Of a stretch of 64,000 bases of DNA, positions 1-13,475 are shown piece by piece. The position numbers and the translations under genes are program-made. A model generated the notes under the pieces. It saw only the letters and a program-made list of their open reading frames with translations, was not told where the DNA came from and did no database searches. The number at the start of each line of letters is the position of its first letter. Positions within the stretch are counted from its first letter, which is position 1. Source of the stretch: Malurus cyaneus samueli (taxonomy: Eukaryota > Chordata > Aves > Passeriformes > Maluridae); NCBI GenBank assembly GCA_009741485.1, contig CM019228.1, positions 11,616,749 through 11,680,748 of the forward strand, given 5' to 3'.

Positions 1-541
1 TTATGTAAAGTAAAACACCATCCCCTTCCAAAGGTGTCTGGATTACTCTAGGATAAGGTTAACTCGGTTGGTGGAATCAATGGTGACACTGGTCAGGAAG
101 TTGTCCAGTCTGACCCCAGCTGGTCCCTGTTTCTCACTGCTTGGTGACTGGCTTTTGTTTCTTTGCTGTAAGATATCTGAGCTCACTTCCATTGCTGTTT
201 TTTCTCCAATTGTTACTCTCAAATGAATTTGACATCATTTTGCCCTTGAAGTCCATTTATAGCAGTGGTTGTGAGTGAAAAATCTGTGATATGACATATT
301 CCCATGTGAAAATCAAACCATTTCAGAGTTGTGTTAGTACTTCATTCAATTCTTTCTTCATTTTAAACTTAACATTGCTGGTGGATAATTTCTGATTTTT
401 TTTTTTGTGGAGTTTTTGGTTTTTTCTCTTGAAACAGCTCTTAGAAAACACTATCATTACAACAGGCCTCATAGAAGCTTCTTTTCTTTGTGTGACCTGG
501 CCAGACATTCTCTTCTGTTTTTTTCTAGCTGAATCTCTCTC

Positions 542-578
542 TTTTTTTTTTTTTTTTTTTTTTTTTTCTTTTTTTCAG
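542..578. repeat. Poly(T) tract followed by TTTTTTCAG
   Basis: A run of 26 T at 542-567 is followed by C, seven T and CAG. This is formally a strong polypyrimidine-tract/3' splice acceptor signature. Since no coding or paired donor evidence follows, it is best read as a homopolymer tract. Confidence 0.9.
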
Positions 579-3254
579 AAAAGGAGGGAAAAATAGGTTG
601 AATTTTCAGAGCTAATTTCCAGGTGTTAAATGACAAATTGCAAATGCCAGATACCTTATTTTGTCAGTATCCTATGAAGGTCAGTCATGTCCTAGACAAA
701 TACTGACTGTGTCTTGGGTAAGGCAGTTGTAGCAAAGATAACAGATAGGCACATTAAATAGTCCCACCACAACAAGGAGTGCAGCTTGGTCATGGAGGAG
801 AGCCCCATTCCTTTGTGGTTACTTGATAAACACTTTTAATTATCAGCACTGTCATTTGCATAATGGAATTGTACAGCTGGCCACACGCAGCGAATGGAGT
901 TACCACATGGTCTCCCAGTATTCGGGCACAATTCGGCAGAATTCCTGGAAGAATGCTGGCACTGTCAGAGGGAGGTGAGCAATTGCCCAGCACAAATGTA
1001 GGGGTGGCCTGCTCGAGAGGAAGGGGTTAACTGGGCAGGACTGGGATCCCCTTGGGCAGCACCAGTTTGCTGCCCTGTATCAAGCACCATCCTGTTGGTC
1101 GCAGGAAGCTACTTTAGGGCAAGCTCTCTTATTTTTCTTTGCCATGGTTCAAGCCGTAAGTCTGGGGAGCAGCTTATTGACAGAGATCCAAGGAACTAAT
1201 GCCATGGTCAGCTGTGCTTTGATACCCCGTGGTTTTGGCTCTGGAGTGCAGCAGGGCTGAGCAGAGCCTGCGTTTCAGGCTCTCCTGCAGCAGTGCTGAA
1301 ATCAGAGCAGGCTGTGGGCAGAGATGGATTGGCTGCTTTACCTTCAAGGCTCCAGCACAGCTGCGTGGATCAGCAGATGGCACAGTGCTGCCAGCCATGG
1401 GCCGCAGACAATAGGAACTGCTCCTCTTCCCGCGCTGTTCCAGATGGGAGGCCTCTGAAGGGAAAATGGAATATGCTTGTTTTGCAGTGGTCTCTCCAGC
1501 TCTGCCTTCCCTGCGCTTGGTCTGCGCTTTCCTTCTGGGAGACACTTTCCCCCGTGACAATTGACTCAAGATAAGCACAGCCAGCCTTAGTGTGCTGTTT
1601 TACTATTCACTTTGACCTTGTAATAGATACAATCTTACTCTTTAAGCTATCACAAATCTTAAATGTAGAACAAGATTTAATAAATGCCGTGATTTCTGAC
1701 ACTTCATGGAATTACAAGTGGAGCTTTTGGGCTACAGAACCACGTTCAGTGGATGACATTCAGAGAAGGAATGCATCAGAATTAATCTGCTCCATCTGGG
1801 GCAGTCAGAGCTTGGCTGCCTGTGACAGTAAGAGTAAACAGGATTGCATCCTTCAGGATGGCACAGTATTTGGCTTAAATAGGTTTTAATTTCATCCCAT
1901 TGCTGAGGCAGTTAGCGCTGTCCGTCACAAAAACTACCTTAGGTGCTGCTCCTCCATGTTAGTGGGCTATTGTAGAGCACCTGTACATGGAACAGCATTG
2001 GCAGCTTAGGATGATGGAGCTTCCATAAGCTTATTTATAAGAAAAATAAATTGATTTTTGGTTATAAAAATTGACTTTTTATTTGTGTCTTCATTATATC
2101 AAGGATTTCCTAGTGGGAAATTCCTAGTGATGTGAGTAAAGAGAAGGGGAGTGCCGTGTGTCATCTTGTGCCAGCCTCTGCAGCCCCAGAGTACTCGGTG
2201 ACACACCTTGGTGGTGTCCTGCTAGTGTAGTGCTAGAAACAGAATGAGTTGTCAGAGTATCTTCAGTTTCTGACTGAGCGTTCACAGATGCAAATCATAA
2301 ATTCTGAGGATTTGGGAAGTCAGTCAGCTCAACAACAAATCCCCTTCCCAAAGAGCTGCTGTTATTTTCCAGATACAACATTTTTACAGTACTATCAGAG
2401 TATTTTACAGAAAGATTTTCATCTCACACATGAAATATTAGGAATTGGTTTTGGTTTACATTTTTTGTCTGATTCCCAAGTGCTCAGTAAATGAAACAAG
2501 CAGCAGAGGATGAATATTCTCATCAATCATCTTTTGTTTGTATATCCTAGTCAAGACCTAAAAATCCTTTTGGAGAGAAAGGGGAAAAACTCTGACGGTT
2601 TTTAAAAAATCTTAGTTCAAAAGTAGATGGTCCCAATTTAAGCTCCAAACCCCATAAAATAATTTTTTCAAGTGGCTCCACAGTGGCATAAATCCAAGAG
2701 AGATGGCCAGTCTAGAAGGTTGCCTCTCTCATGGACATAGTTCTGACTTGGCAGCATGGGCTGACCCCAGGAATGCTTAGTTCAGGGTTCCTTCACATGT
2801 TTTGGAGGGAATTCTCAACAGCCTCAAGAGCTATTTAGAGTTTTCATGTCACATAAGCAATTGCAAACATCCCTGAAGACTCTCTGAAGTAACAATACTA
2901 CAGCAAACCACTCAACATATTATTTTCCACAGAAAATTTCCTGCCATTCCTCCCTTGCTAGATAAAACTTCCAGTATATCAGGGTTTCCTTCTTCTTAAA
3001 CGATTGTCAAGTTCAGCCAATGGTATTTTTTTTGTGAGTATATATTCAGATGACCTCTTGCAGCCAGCACCTCAACAAATAATTTGAATTTACACATATC
3101 CACAATTTTGACACAAAGATAACACCTACATGATGGCATTTAGAACAGAAGGTTAATTGTGTGGTTTCATCACAAATTGCAGCATTAAGGAAAATAGTTG
3201 TTAAGAATGGCTGCACCTTGCAGTGAAACAAAAAATAATAATTGAGTATTCCAG

Positions 3255-3445
3255 GGTTTGCTGTTGAGGCTGACATCCTAAATTTATTAATGACCTGGAA
3301 AAAACAGACCATAAGCTTTCAAAATTTGTGGATAAAAGCTATGGAGCTTGTAATGTCCAGGCAAAGATAAGTAAATCACTGGGACAATCATTATTGCAGT
3401 AGATGAATTTTCATTTGGCTACATGTCAAGTACTATGTGCAGGCC
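3255..3445 (+). mobile_element. Probable ancient CR1 LINE relic (reverse transcriptase region)
   Basis: The stretch follows, at low identity, the part of CR1 ORF2 that encodes the reverse-transcriptase active-site region. A segment reading as 'ttattaatgacctgg' is followed by one like 'aaatttgtggataaaagc', in the order and spacing of the CR1 segments for the IND..D and FADDTKL blocks. About 90 bp further on, a segment beginning 'atgaattttcatttgg' matches the next CR1 block. Reading frames are broken, so this is a dead, old copy. The alignment was made by eye from memory of the family consensus and could be chance. Confidence 0.35.
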
Positions 3446-6419
3446 AAAAAAAGGCATTTTCTCTGTAACATGCTGGTGGACTTCAAGCTTCCCATTTTCT
3501 CTAAGGAAATACTGAGTAGTCTGTTAAATATTTAATACAAAAAATGTCCTTCCGATGAGCAGAAGCTGTAGAAGAACAGTTGGGACACCCTGGATCTTTG
3601 TACCTGGGACTGGGAGAAAGAGAACAGGTGTACTGCCACATCAAATGTTTTATTTTCATATTCTGTGACCTAAGATTTCCTGTAAGCCTGGGATTTGTTT
3701 CTTATTCAACCCATGTATTACAGTACTTTTTCTCTGTCTATCCTCTCTTTTACACTGCCAGTGCTTTTGGCACCTGCAGAGCCATAAATGCCACACAAAT
3801 TTAAGTTGCAAGTGGGCAAAGGGATGTGTCACAGCAAATGGAAGTTTGACACGTGAGTTTGTGGCCTTCACTTCCTGCCTTGTGCACAAAAAGCAGCTCT
3901 TTTCCTACCAACAAAGCAGGGCTCAGTGGATTTTCCAGCACAAGGCTTTTTCCTCATATTCAGTACATTTTATGTCATGCTTTGGGTCATCACCTTTATA
4001 GGATCACAGCATCTCGCTGTCCCAGTGGCATAGGGCCATTCTGAAATTATATAGGAAACCAGTCTTTCCCAGAAGGTGGGGAAAACCAGGTTTGTTCTTC
4101 CTGAGATGAGGATTCTGAACTTTCAGGTTTTATAACACACTAAAATAATTATTTACATTGCTCAATTTGTCATCAGTTTCTCATCTACACTTGCTTTTCT
4201 TTGCCTCACATACTGCAGAAACACTGGAATTTTAGCCTTTTAGGGATGTGAGCATTGCATAAGACAACCCAAAATCAGTTAACACCTCATTAAATAAAAT
4301 CAAACATCATACTACAGTTTCCATAGACAGTTTGTGTAAATCTTCTGTGGACACAGAAGTGTTCTTTCATGTTTTTCTGTAGTGTTACTCTTGGGTTACT
4401 TTATCATAGTCCTATAGCTTCAGACTCACTCTTTGTTGCAAACCCAGTCTTAGCACTTAGAAAGAATTCTTCAAACACTCTGTTTCAGAAATACTTATAA
4501 AGCCGTGTGCAAGACAGCAGTAAAACCTGCCAGCGCACCAGACAATATCCCTTTAAAGCACTGAGGCAGCTAATGATGGCTTAACACAGTGTGAAACAGA
4601 AAGGGTGAGGCATTCCTAAGGCAAAGACTTCTTTAAAGTCTATAACTAAAAACTGAGCTTGCTTTGCATTACCCACAATCTGACCATTGATTTGCAGAAC
4701 CAGAAATATAATATAAAATAGGATTAATTTTAATTTCAGTTTCTGTAAATAGGCTAACTTTAGGAAAGTAATTGAGGGACTTGGCTGGAAGTTTTATAGC
4801 TGCTTATAGCTAGCCAGATGTGGTTTAGGGATCTGCAGATCTGCAGCCATAGTTTTAGCTACAGGCTTATTGATTTTGGGGTAGATCCCAAATGAGTTCA
4901 TAGCTGTAGGAGTTCCCGCTCAGGCAGTGCCTGATGGCTCGGGATCATCCCAAAGTTTCTTACCAGCTGGCAGCCTGAAGCTGAAGCAGCTCCTCTGTGA
5001 GCAGCCATCTGACAGCAGCCAGAAAGGAGGGTATGAGACCTGCTCTCATTATCAATTAGCACTCGGGATACTGGGGGCATAAGTCCCTGCAAACAGCTGG
5101 AACAGCTCCTAGTTAAGAAATCTTCCTAGAAATCCCTGTTCAGCCACTGTGGAAGAGCTGATATTGCTGTAAGTGTGTTTATCATGAACCTGAGGCTCAG
5201 CTTCCTCAGCAATCTCCCCCTCCCCTGTTCACCCAGCAGCAAGCACGTCATTTCCCCATAGGAATCTTACTCCACTTAATCCTGTGTCCTGGGTTATTTT
5301 GTGCTGCTCAACTTCAAGTGCTCTTAGCTTTACTGAACGTGTCTGTACCGTTTTAAGTGTCTGCTAAATTCCAAAAGCTGTTGTGCTGTGCCTGCTGCAA
5401 ATGCTTGGATATGATCCAAGACCTAGTTCTGGCATTTAAAAGGGATTTTCCAGGATGTTACAATTCGCCCAGCACTGTAACTGTGCCAATCCAAAAGCTT
5501 TGCTGCCTTCAAAGATACACTCCTGCATGTAGTAAAAGTGTGTTCCAAGGCACACAAAGCATTAAAAAGACCAGCTCAACCGGTGGCTTTATTGGCATAG
5601 ACACTGAGCTCTCCAGAGCTGCTTTCTCTGAGCCACTCTCAGGTTGTGTGAGCTGTTCAAAGTTCCAGTGCTGCTGTATGTACAGAAGTTTCTGTGACAA
5701 AGCACACCCTTGTGTCTGTTCCTGCATGCATGTGCCTGCCTAGAGAATTCCATGTAAAGGAAGAATGCCCAATTCCTTTTTTCCCAGTAGGTCACATCAT
5801 CCAAACCCAAATACACAGATGCTCTCTACACTCTGAGTGATTCCATGGAAGAGAGGGAAAAGGAAATGTGTGGGAGCAGCTCTTCTACCAAAGTATCTGT
5901 CTGTTTATTCTGAAAATGCACAAGTCCAAAGCAGCAGTGACATGACACTGTTAAAAACTAAATTACTTAATGCTTGAAAGACAGGGTGAGTTGGAGATAA
6001 TATATTTAACAATAATTTAAGTAGTGCTGTCCTGGACTGAGTGCTCTACTGAATCTAATATAAACTGAACTGTAATGAGCAAATTCACCATATCCACATA
6101 CAATACAAAACTGTCAAAACTGAAGTAATGTTGCTACTGCTGAAAAGCTAAAGCAAACCAGACAAGAATAATCCTTTAAAATGGCATTTATGATTTAAAG
6201 TGTCCTGTTGAAACCACTGAAAATTTAACTTTGTTCAAATTAAGTTGCCTTGTACTGATTTTCCAGATCTCAAAGCTGGTCCTTTGCTAGGAACATAAAT
6301 TACATGCTGTAACCAAAACCAGGTTACTGTGATCAAATCTAAGGTGAGTGGCTGACATATAACTGTCTGATATTAAAAGGTCAGATAAAGATGCTTCAAG
6401 AATATGCCAGACTCAAACT

Positions 6420-6735
6420 ATCAGAATCTTGGAATGGTTTGGGATGGAAAGGAGCTAAAGCTCATCTCATCCCACCCCTGCCATGGGCAGGGACACCTTC
6501 CACTGTCCCAGCCTGCTCCAAGCCATGCCCAACCTGGCCTTGGACACTGCCAGGGATCCAGGGGCAGCCACAGCTTCTCTGGGCACCCTGTGCCAGGGCC
6601 TGCCCACTCCCAGGGAACAATTCCTTCCCAATATCCCATCCATCCCTGCCCTCTGGCAGCTTAAAGCCAATCCCCATTGTCCTGTCACTGTTTGCCCTTG
6701 CAGAGACCCTCTCGAGCCTTTCTCTCTGCTCCCAC
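6420..6735 (-). mobile_element. CR1 LINE fragment, 5'-truncated 3' end
   Basis: This is the 3' end of a chicken-repeat-1 (CR1) non-LTR retrotransposon, inserted in reverse orientation. Its 3' terminus is at the left, beginning 'tcagaatcttggaatggttt', and it continues through family blocks such as 'cccctgccatgggcaggg', 'caacctggccttggacac', 'cagccacagcttctctggg' and 'ccccattgtcctgtcact'. Identity to the songbird CR1 3' region is high, so this looks like a comparatively young insertion. It loses similarity near 6735, which fits the 5' truncation usual for CR1. The open frames of 70-140 codons on both strands across it are by-products of its low stop-codon density and are not genes. Confidence 0.88.
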
Positions 6736-9700
6736 TACACAAATTCTGGCGATCCCAAAAGTTTAAAACGTGTTCAATACAATGCTCAGGGTGATGGCCA
6801 GGGCTGAGTTTTCCCTGCTGGCTGATCCACTGCTCCAACTGAAGGCTGAGGTCCCAGGTTTTTCAGGAATGCTGGAAGGGGCTGCAGAGACCAAAGCTCA
6901 CGCTCCGTTTGGATGGCACAGCCCTGGCTCACAGGAAGCTGCAGCCCATCCCGAACTCATTTTCCCTGGCCTTACTGGTTTTATATTTTTAAGCTACGAG
7001 TATTCCATGTCCCGATACCAGCAGCTTGGACAGCAGTGGTTTTCCAGGACAGACAAGCCAGTTCTCTAGGATATAATTAAAGTGCTGACAAGCTCAGACA
7101 TAAGACACATAATAAATTAGTTATAGGACCTGAGTAAGAAGGATGAACTCTGCAGCAAAGGCAATTACACAGAATTTCAGCCTTGGGACCACTTGCACAC
7201 GTTCTTGTGTGTTGGGAAATCACATATAAATTTTATGTGTCTTTAGCAAAACTGAGAAATTATTAGCATAATATTAACATAAACAGATATAAATTTTTAA
7301 GTCCAAGTGAAATCTAGGAAGGTTGTTGTCATTCTTCTGGCTTTAGAAGCAAAGCAGTAAGTAAGGAAATGCTTTTAATCTGCTCTTATATAGAACAACT
7401 AGACTTTTAATTACTGAACTGATATTTAAACCACTCAGCAATCTGCTATTAAAAACCTACCAGACCTGGGTTTCACAAGATTGCTTCTTCAGAGGTGATA
7501 AACATGCTGGCTGTATTCAAGTGGTTTTCAAGCCCTGCAATCACCACAGGAGCTATTTTAAATGCTGTATTTGCTAGTTTTCCATTTTGCCATTTGCTCT
7601 TATTTTAATTTTTTTTCTGTGTTTTTCAACCCTTCTGGCCACATTCAGCTTGTATTTAGATATCCATTTATTTATGTTGGAGGATAAATTTACTCATAGA
7701 AGCCAGAGAAATTACTGGATTTTTATCTCTTCTGTTTTAAAATCCATTTCATGGTGGGTGGAGAGGGCTGGGCAGGGTCCTAGAAGAGCTGCTGACCCCT
7801 AAAGAATAGTTATCATTTCTCTAGCAATAACTCGCCACTTGTCTTCTGAAAGGAATTGCCTACTGTGCTTCAAATAACAAGGGACATTGTTATATTTGCT
7901 TTCATATAGGTTACTGAACAACTAAGATACCAAATAATTTATTTTTTTCTTATTATACAAGGACTGGAGCTATTTTTCCTATTGGCTTGCACTGCAGTTC
8001 AGCTTGGTTATTAGTGTTAAAGAAGCCATTTAAATTTTAGACCTAAAAGAACAAAAATAGAAGGTGTGTCAAGAATAGAAATATTTAATGTTTGATGGTA
8101 TCACTGAAATGCACTGATTCTAGGGGAAAGAAGGTGATGATGGAACTGCCATGATGGGAACATTACCCATGGGCAGAATCTTAACCAGCAGTCTAGGGCA
8201 AGTGGCTATTGAAAATTAAATGTATCATTGGATCTTCAGTGTCAGAGCAGACAGAGCTTCCCCTTCTCAAACCTCAGCCAGATCATTTACAAGCCAAGCA
8301 AAAGTGTAAGTGGCAGAAGTTTTGAGGTGGAGAAAGGCAATATCAAACACAAAGCAATTATTTGTAAACCTGAGCAGTGCACAATTTGACTGAGGAAAAA
8401 CAATGATGTAATCAAAATTAAATGGAGTCCAGGACATTATTAGGATTAACATCTCCATTGATTAAATGAGTTGCTGACAGCAGCAGCAGTGTTGCTGGGC
8501 TATCAGTCTTGCACTCTTGTTTGACATTTTAAAAGAAAATGATGGATGTCACCAAGATTTTTGCCTTTATTTGTATGATGTAAGAGATTCTGTTTGATGG
8601 ATTTCAGATCCATCAGATCTTCTAGTTTAGTAGGATCCTGAGCACATCAAAATATTTACCTCTTATCTTAATTGGAGGCAAGTTTAATTTCTTCTCTGTG
8701 GTTCCAAAGAAGCTTTCTTCTTCTACTGTGGCTCCAAAAGGGTTTGTCTACTTGCACTTTGAACTAAACTAACAGAAGTCTATTTTGATTTAATCTGACA
8801 ATTATTTCAGTGTAAGCCTGCACGTACATACCTTCTTTGGCCATAGCATCTTAAAATTGTCTTAATCCTAGTTAGTGAGTAGATGAGCTTTAATTGCCAT
8901 CCTCCACAGCACTTTTCCAATGCTCCAAGCTTTCCATGCATTTTGAAAGCAGTGCAGCTGGACACTTGGCTGTAGCTCACCTTTCAGGAAGTCATCCTCT
9001 GCTCTGGCACAGGGATCCTTCTGCTGGTGCCAAAGCAGAGGCAGCGGCCGCACGGCTGCGTCCTGGCACAGGGCACAGATTGTCACTGGCCTCTTGTGGA
9101 ATCCAGTAATTGCCATGGAGCTGGGCCAGTCAGAAAAGGGCACGCTCCATCCCCTTTGCTCCTGGCTCTTCTAAGCCATTCTAAAACCTCTTGGAAAGAA
9201 AATGTTCAGCTGAAAATGGAAATAGGTATGGCTGCCTCTGATCTAGCCAGGCTACCCACACTTCCAGTATGGCAAGTGAGCCTTAACAATTAGAAGAAAT
9301 TAGGATTTACTGAGGTTGGTACTGACAGCCACAGCTCAGTTTGGGAGTGCCTGAGTATCCTTAGGGGAGTCTGTTGAAGGATACCTGGGAAGTGACAGCA
9401 TCCTCACAGATGTCAGTGTGCTGCAGAAAGTCTCTGGATAATGCTTCCTACTCGCTTTCCATAATATATCAATGTCGCTCGTGTTCTGTGCTGCAGGATG
9501 ATGAGAGCCTTGTCCTAATTGCTGCTGTTATTCCTGGCTCAGGTGGAGAGTCTGGTCACAGCATTCATGAGAAGCAGGAAAATGAGTTTCTACATGAGCC
9601 AAGTCCTTAGATTGGCAGGTTTCAGTGTATGGCACTGTCATCTAATGGAAATCAAAGGTGTGCTAAACAGGTAGAAATTACAGCCTTGTGTATGGATATT

Positions 9701-12700
9701 TCCCAAAGATTAAGGCAGATTTGGAGTTAGAGCCTGTGCCCCACTGACCACTCAAGCACTGGGTCACTGCTTCCTCTCTCTTGTAATATCATTCACAGTC
9801 TTCTTACCCATGCCTAATTCTCCTGCTCTTCCATTCTTGCCCATTCGAGTCCCATCTTTCAAATCCATCCTCCCAGACAAGACTGTCTGGCACAGATGAT
9901 CAGAGGGCTCAGGCCACTCTTCCTTCAGCCTCCTTTCCTCCTGCTAAGTACCTGTCACAGAAATCTTCCTTTTAGGGCTGCTGTGTGTGAGGCTCCTGCA
10001 GCCTGCCAGCCCTGCTGGAAGAGCAGGATGTGCAGCCAGGTGACACGTGCACAGTGCCTCTCATTCCCAAGGCTGATGAGGTGGTGGTGTCATCCCAAAT
10101 GTTTTGAACTGCTTTGCCTTGCTGAGGCTACAAGCTGCTCTTTTGTCCAGAGGCCTCAAAAGCCAGGCGGGAAGCAAAAATGTGTTTCCAAAGATAGGAA
10201 CATGGCATCACTGGAGGGTGTTCCACACCTCATCCCAGCCACAGCCGACAGATCCAGGGTCAGTGGAGGGACAGCCCAGGGGGGTCCCTCAGCTCTGTTC
10301 TGCTCCCTGGGCTTTGTCTGCACTGAGATTTTCTATAGATAAAACTGAATGATAAGGGTATGGATTTTCCTTATAAATTACTCATATTGTATCCAGTCTG
10401 CACTGTAAATGTTATTGTATTACAGACTGTTTCTGTTTCTCCTCAGGAACAGTTGTGGGTGTAATTTTTCATTATTATAATGGTGGAAATAGATCTGCGT
10501 CCATGTACACACGTGTGGGAGGGCAAGAGTGTTACCATTCTAACTGGCCTAGAATAAATAAAGCAATACAATATTTGGTCTGTACAAAAGATTACACAGA
10601 ATAAAAGCAGTCAGGTCAGCAGGAGTTTTCTCCCCTGCGTTTACTCAGTTTACTAAAACTGAAAAGAGTGGAATTTTTAAATCGAGGAGAACCCTTTCTG
10701 ATTCAGGGCCATGCCGCCTGCATCCCAAGCACAAAGGTCTCGAGCACTGTGGCAAAGAACTCAGCAAAATGTTCGAAGTGGAACACTTAAAAAAAGCCCA
10801 ACCAAAAATAGATACCAGTAATGCAGCAAGAGAGAAGGGAGAGGGTGAAGACAGCATCATTTTACAAATGTCTTTGTTGAGACAGTAACTGGATACAGAA
10901 ATCCAAGTTGCATTCCAAGAGTGCACATCTGCCTCCCAGCTCTCATGGTTCCCAGAGCACTGGTGCTTAGCTGAGATCTTTAGAAGGGGCTGATAGGTTT
11001 CTGCCTGTGAAGGCAGATTTTAAGGTCCGCTTTTGGGTGCCTTAAAGGAAATGAATGTCTGTTTGCTGATATTGAGCAGACTATGCTCCAATGTGGCCCT
11101 ATCTCCACACCTCTTTGTTCTAAAAGGGAAATATTGAATTAACTTTTACTACATAACTTTATTAAGGCCTGCTCTACAAAGAGCCAGTGTCCAGCTCTGG
11201 CTCCAGTGAGACAGTCAGGTGGGGCCACTGCCTGTGGTAGCAGCTACTCACTAAAAGACTTGCAAAATTAGAGGATCTTTAGCAGAAATTCATGGAACAA
11301 CCTACTTTGTGTGGCCCACAGAGGCCCAGGCAAAGCCTACTCCTCAGCAGGTATTAGATGGGAATCTGATAATTGAGTAACCTGCCTGTGAGAAACCATT
11401 AATACTGCTGTCCAGGGCTCTCCAGAATTTCTTTGCTATAAATCCCACGAAGTCTAATTTTTCTTAATTGATGAAAAAATTAATACCATGTAGCCCTATG
11501 TTATCATGTTTCTCTTAAGTATGAGTTTGCTTTGAAAAAAATTAGCCAAACATGAAGATTTTTTCCCAATAGTCATATGTGGATAGCTATGTTGAATAAA
11601 TTGCAGCAGACAAGTGTTTTCATGTGAGGTTTTACACAGTTTTGGTGCATGAAGCCTCACCACAAACGTATTTGCTTTCTTTCTGTTCTATCTTTTCCAC
11701 CTTTGCATAATGGTCAGAGGACTGTAGGGAAGGAAGGCAGAGAGCTTTCCCATCCTGTTCATTGACTCCATATCTGCAGTACCCTCCCTGTCATGGTTCT
11801 CTCCATTTGTTTTCTGTTCCTTGAGGCTTCTCTGTGGTATCTCCTGTCCACAAACAGGGGCCACCTGCAGCTTTGCATAGATTTTCCAGCCTTGGAATCC
11901 CTTGCTTTTTAACCCTCTGTGATGCTCTTCTCCAGATCATGCGGGTCAACTCTATTTATTTCTAGAGCCACAGTAAGCCTTAGCAAAGGCAAAGGCTGGA
12001 ACTCTGGGGCACTTCTTGTCAGGAAACTCTTTGCATAAAGCCCATTAGGGCAGCACCAGCTGAGCTTCCCCCTTAACTTGCAGAAGCAGATTGAAACAAA
12101 TTGTTCTTGTGGTTAGTTGGTTTTTTTTTTTAAAAAAAATACATGTTTTGAGACTAAAGTTAGGTGCCTGCACACACACGCTCACTACTGAATTATTTTA
12201 AAACAGGAATAGAAAGAACCCAGATGAAAATGGAGGTCAAAGAGACACTAAAGAAGGCATAAATATATTTCTGTTCTGTTTGATTCTGAATTCAAGGAAG
12301 AGCAGGCAATGCCCAGATTCAGAAAAGAGTGTTGTTTTCTAACCCAGTGTTAAAGGACCGAGGTCTAAAACAGATTTTGTAAGAATTTAAACATGCAAAG
12401 GGGAGCAAAGTGTTCATGTTTTTGTTTCAAGTAAGTAGAATTTAAGTTCTATCAGCTCTCACTTGTGCCTCTGAAAGTCTCCTCCTCCATGTTTGTAGCA
12501 GCAGTAAAATTTCAGGAAAAGCTTGGGGGACTCACAGGGATTATTAGAGAAAGATGCTTCCGGAGCAGCACTGACACTATACATTCTATCACACATCTGT
12601 GCCTATCCCCAGGTTAACAGAAATATGAGTAAATGTGAAACCTGAGACGCAGGTGTATCCTGCATTCGGAGACATTTTCTCTTTAATTAGATTTTTTTTT

Positions 12701-13330
12701 TTTTTTTTTAAAGCTTGTTGCATGCTTTCCAACTTTATGGATATGGAAGTGATAGGTAACAATTAGGTTCCTTAGGAGATTTCTTGGATGTAAAGGCAGC
12801 TAAGTCATTTACACAGGCCAGAGCTCAGGCATGCTCTATCTCTGTTTTGTGCCTGGGGATGTGTCACCATGTGTCAGCGGTGAGATTTCTTCCTTCTCTA
12901 ACAATTTAATATTCCAGGATTTCCTGCAAGTTACCTGTGTGGTCCTGTGTGTGAGAACAGGGGCACCACCACAACAAGGCCCTGGAAGGCATTTTTAACA
13001 AAGGCCTTCTGTAAATGACTGCATAAGCTAGGACATCCCACCAGAACCAAAAAAATGCCAGAGTATGACGTGTTCTGGTGGAGTGGCAAAAGTTCTGGAG
13101 AATTTAAGTGCTTCCCTGCTGGGATGGTGGAAGTCCATATCCAGGGAATACATAATAACTGACATTGCAACAAGCAGTTTGGGATAATAAACACATCCTG
13201 CTGTCCAGACACTTACACACACAGGGCACCAGAAGGGTTAAATACAGTTGTTCTCAGCAGTGTTTGGCCTGGCTGAGGATTAGAGCTTATTTTAGCTGTT
13301 CTTCTTAAACATAGCAAAGGTCACGAGGGA
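6736..13330. other. Unique non-coding stretch
   Basis: No recognisable gene or transposon. The longest open frame (148 codons, plus strand, near 9.9-10.3 kb) has no recognisable domain and no convincing exon boundaries. A short CpG-rich patch with a GCGGCCGC octamer lies near 9045 but does not extend into an island. A T tract is at 12692-12709. Confidence 0.65.
12692..12709. repeat. Poly(T) tract (18 T)
   Basis: Uninterrupted T run followed by AAAGC. No adjacent retrotransposon body is recognisable, so it is a simple homopolymer. Confidence 0.9.
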
Positions 13331-13339
13331 CCAGGCTTT

Positions 13340-13475
13340 GTTGCTGAGTCTTATTGGCCTTGTTCCTTATAGGGGTTTTGCAGGAGGACAGGATTGTCTC
13401 GCTTACAAGGATAATAGATGACAAGCCTGGTGCTGATTAACCTCATTTTAATTGATAATTAATTTTAAACCCTAT
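13340..13475. promoter_or_regulatory. Candidate conserved non-coding element
   Basis: A dense run of homeodomain-type cores ends in 'gctgattaacctc' and 'ttaattgataattaatttt' (13435-13468). It is preceded by non-repetitive sequence without low-complexity bias. This texture is typical of vertebrate developmental enhancers, but conservation cannot be seen from one sequence. It is inference only. Confidence 0.2.

Larger units (their letters stand above)
1..6419. other. AT-rich non-coding stretch, no gene recognised
   Basis: No open frame here resembles a protein family I know, and none is longer than about 140 codons, which chance alone can give. The stretch holds a 26-base T tract at 542-567 and a probable ancient CR1 relic at about 3255-3445. 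The rest reads as unique intergenic or intronic sequence. No promoter, CpG island or RNA gene is visible. Confidence 0.7.

Noticed and set aside
6391..6838. Cluster of 70-140 codon frames on both strands
   Set aside because: They lie in or across the CR1 3' end and have no domain of their own.
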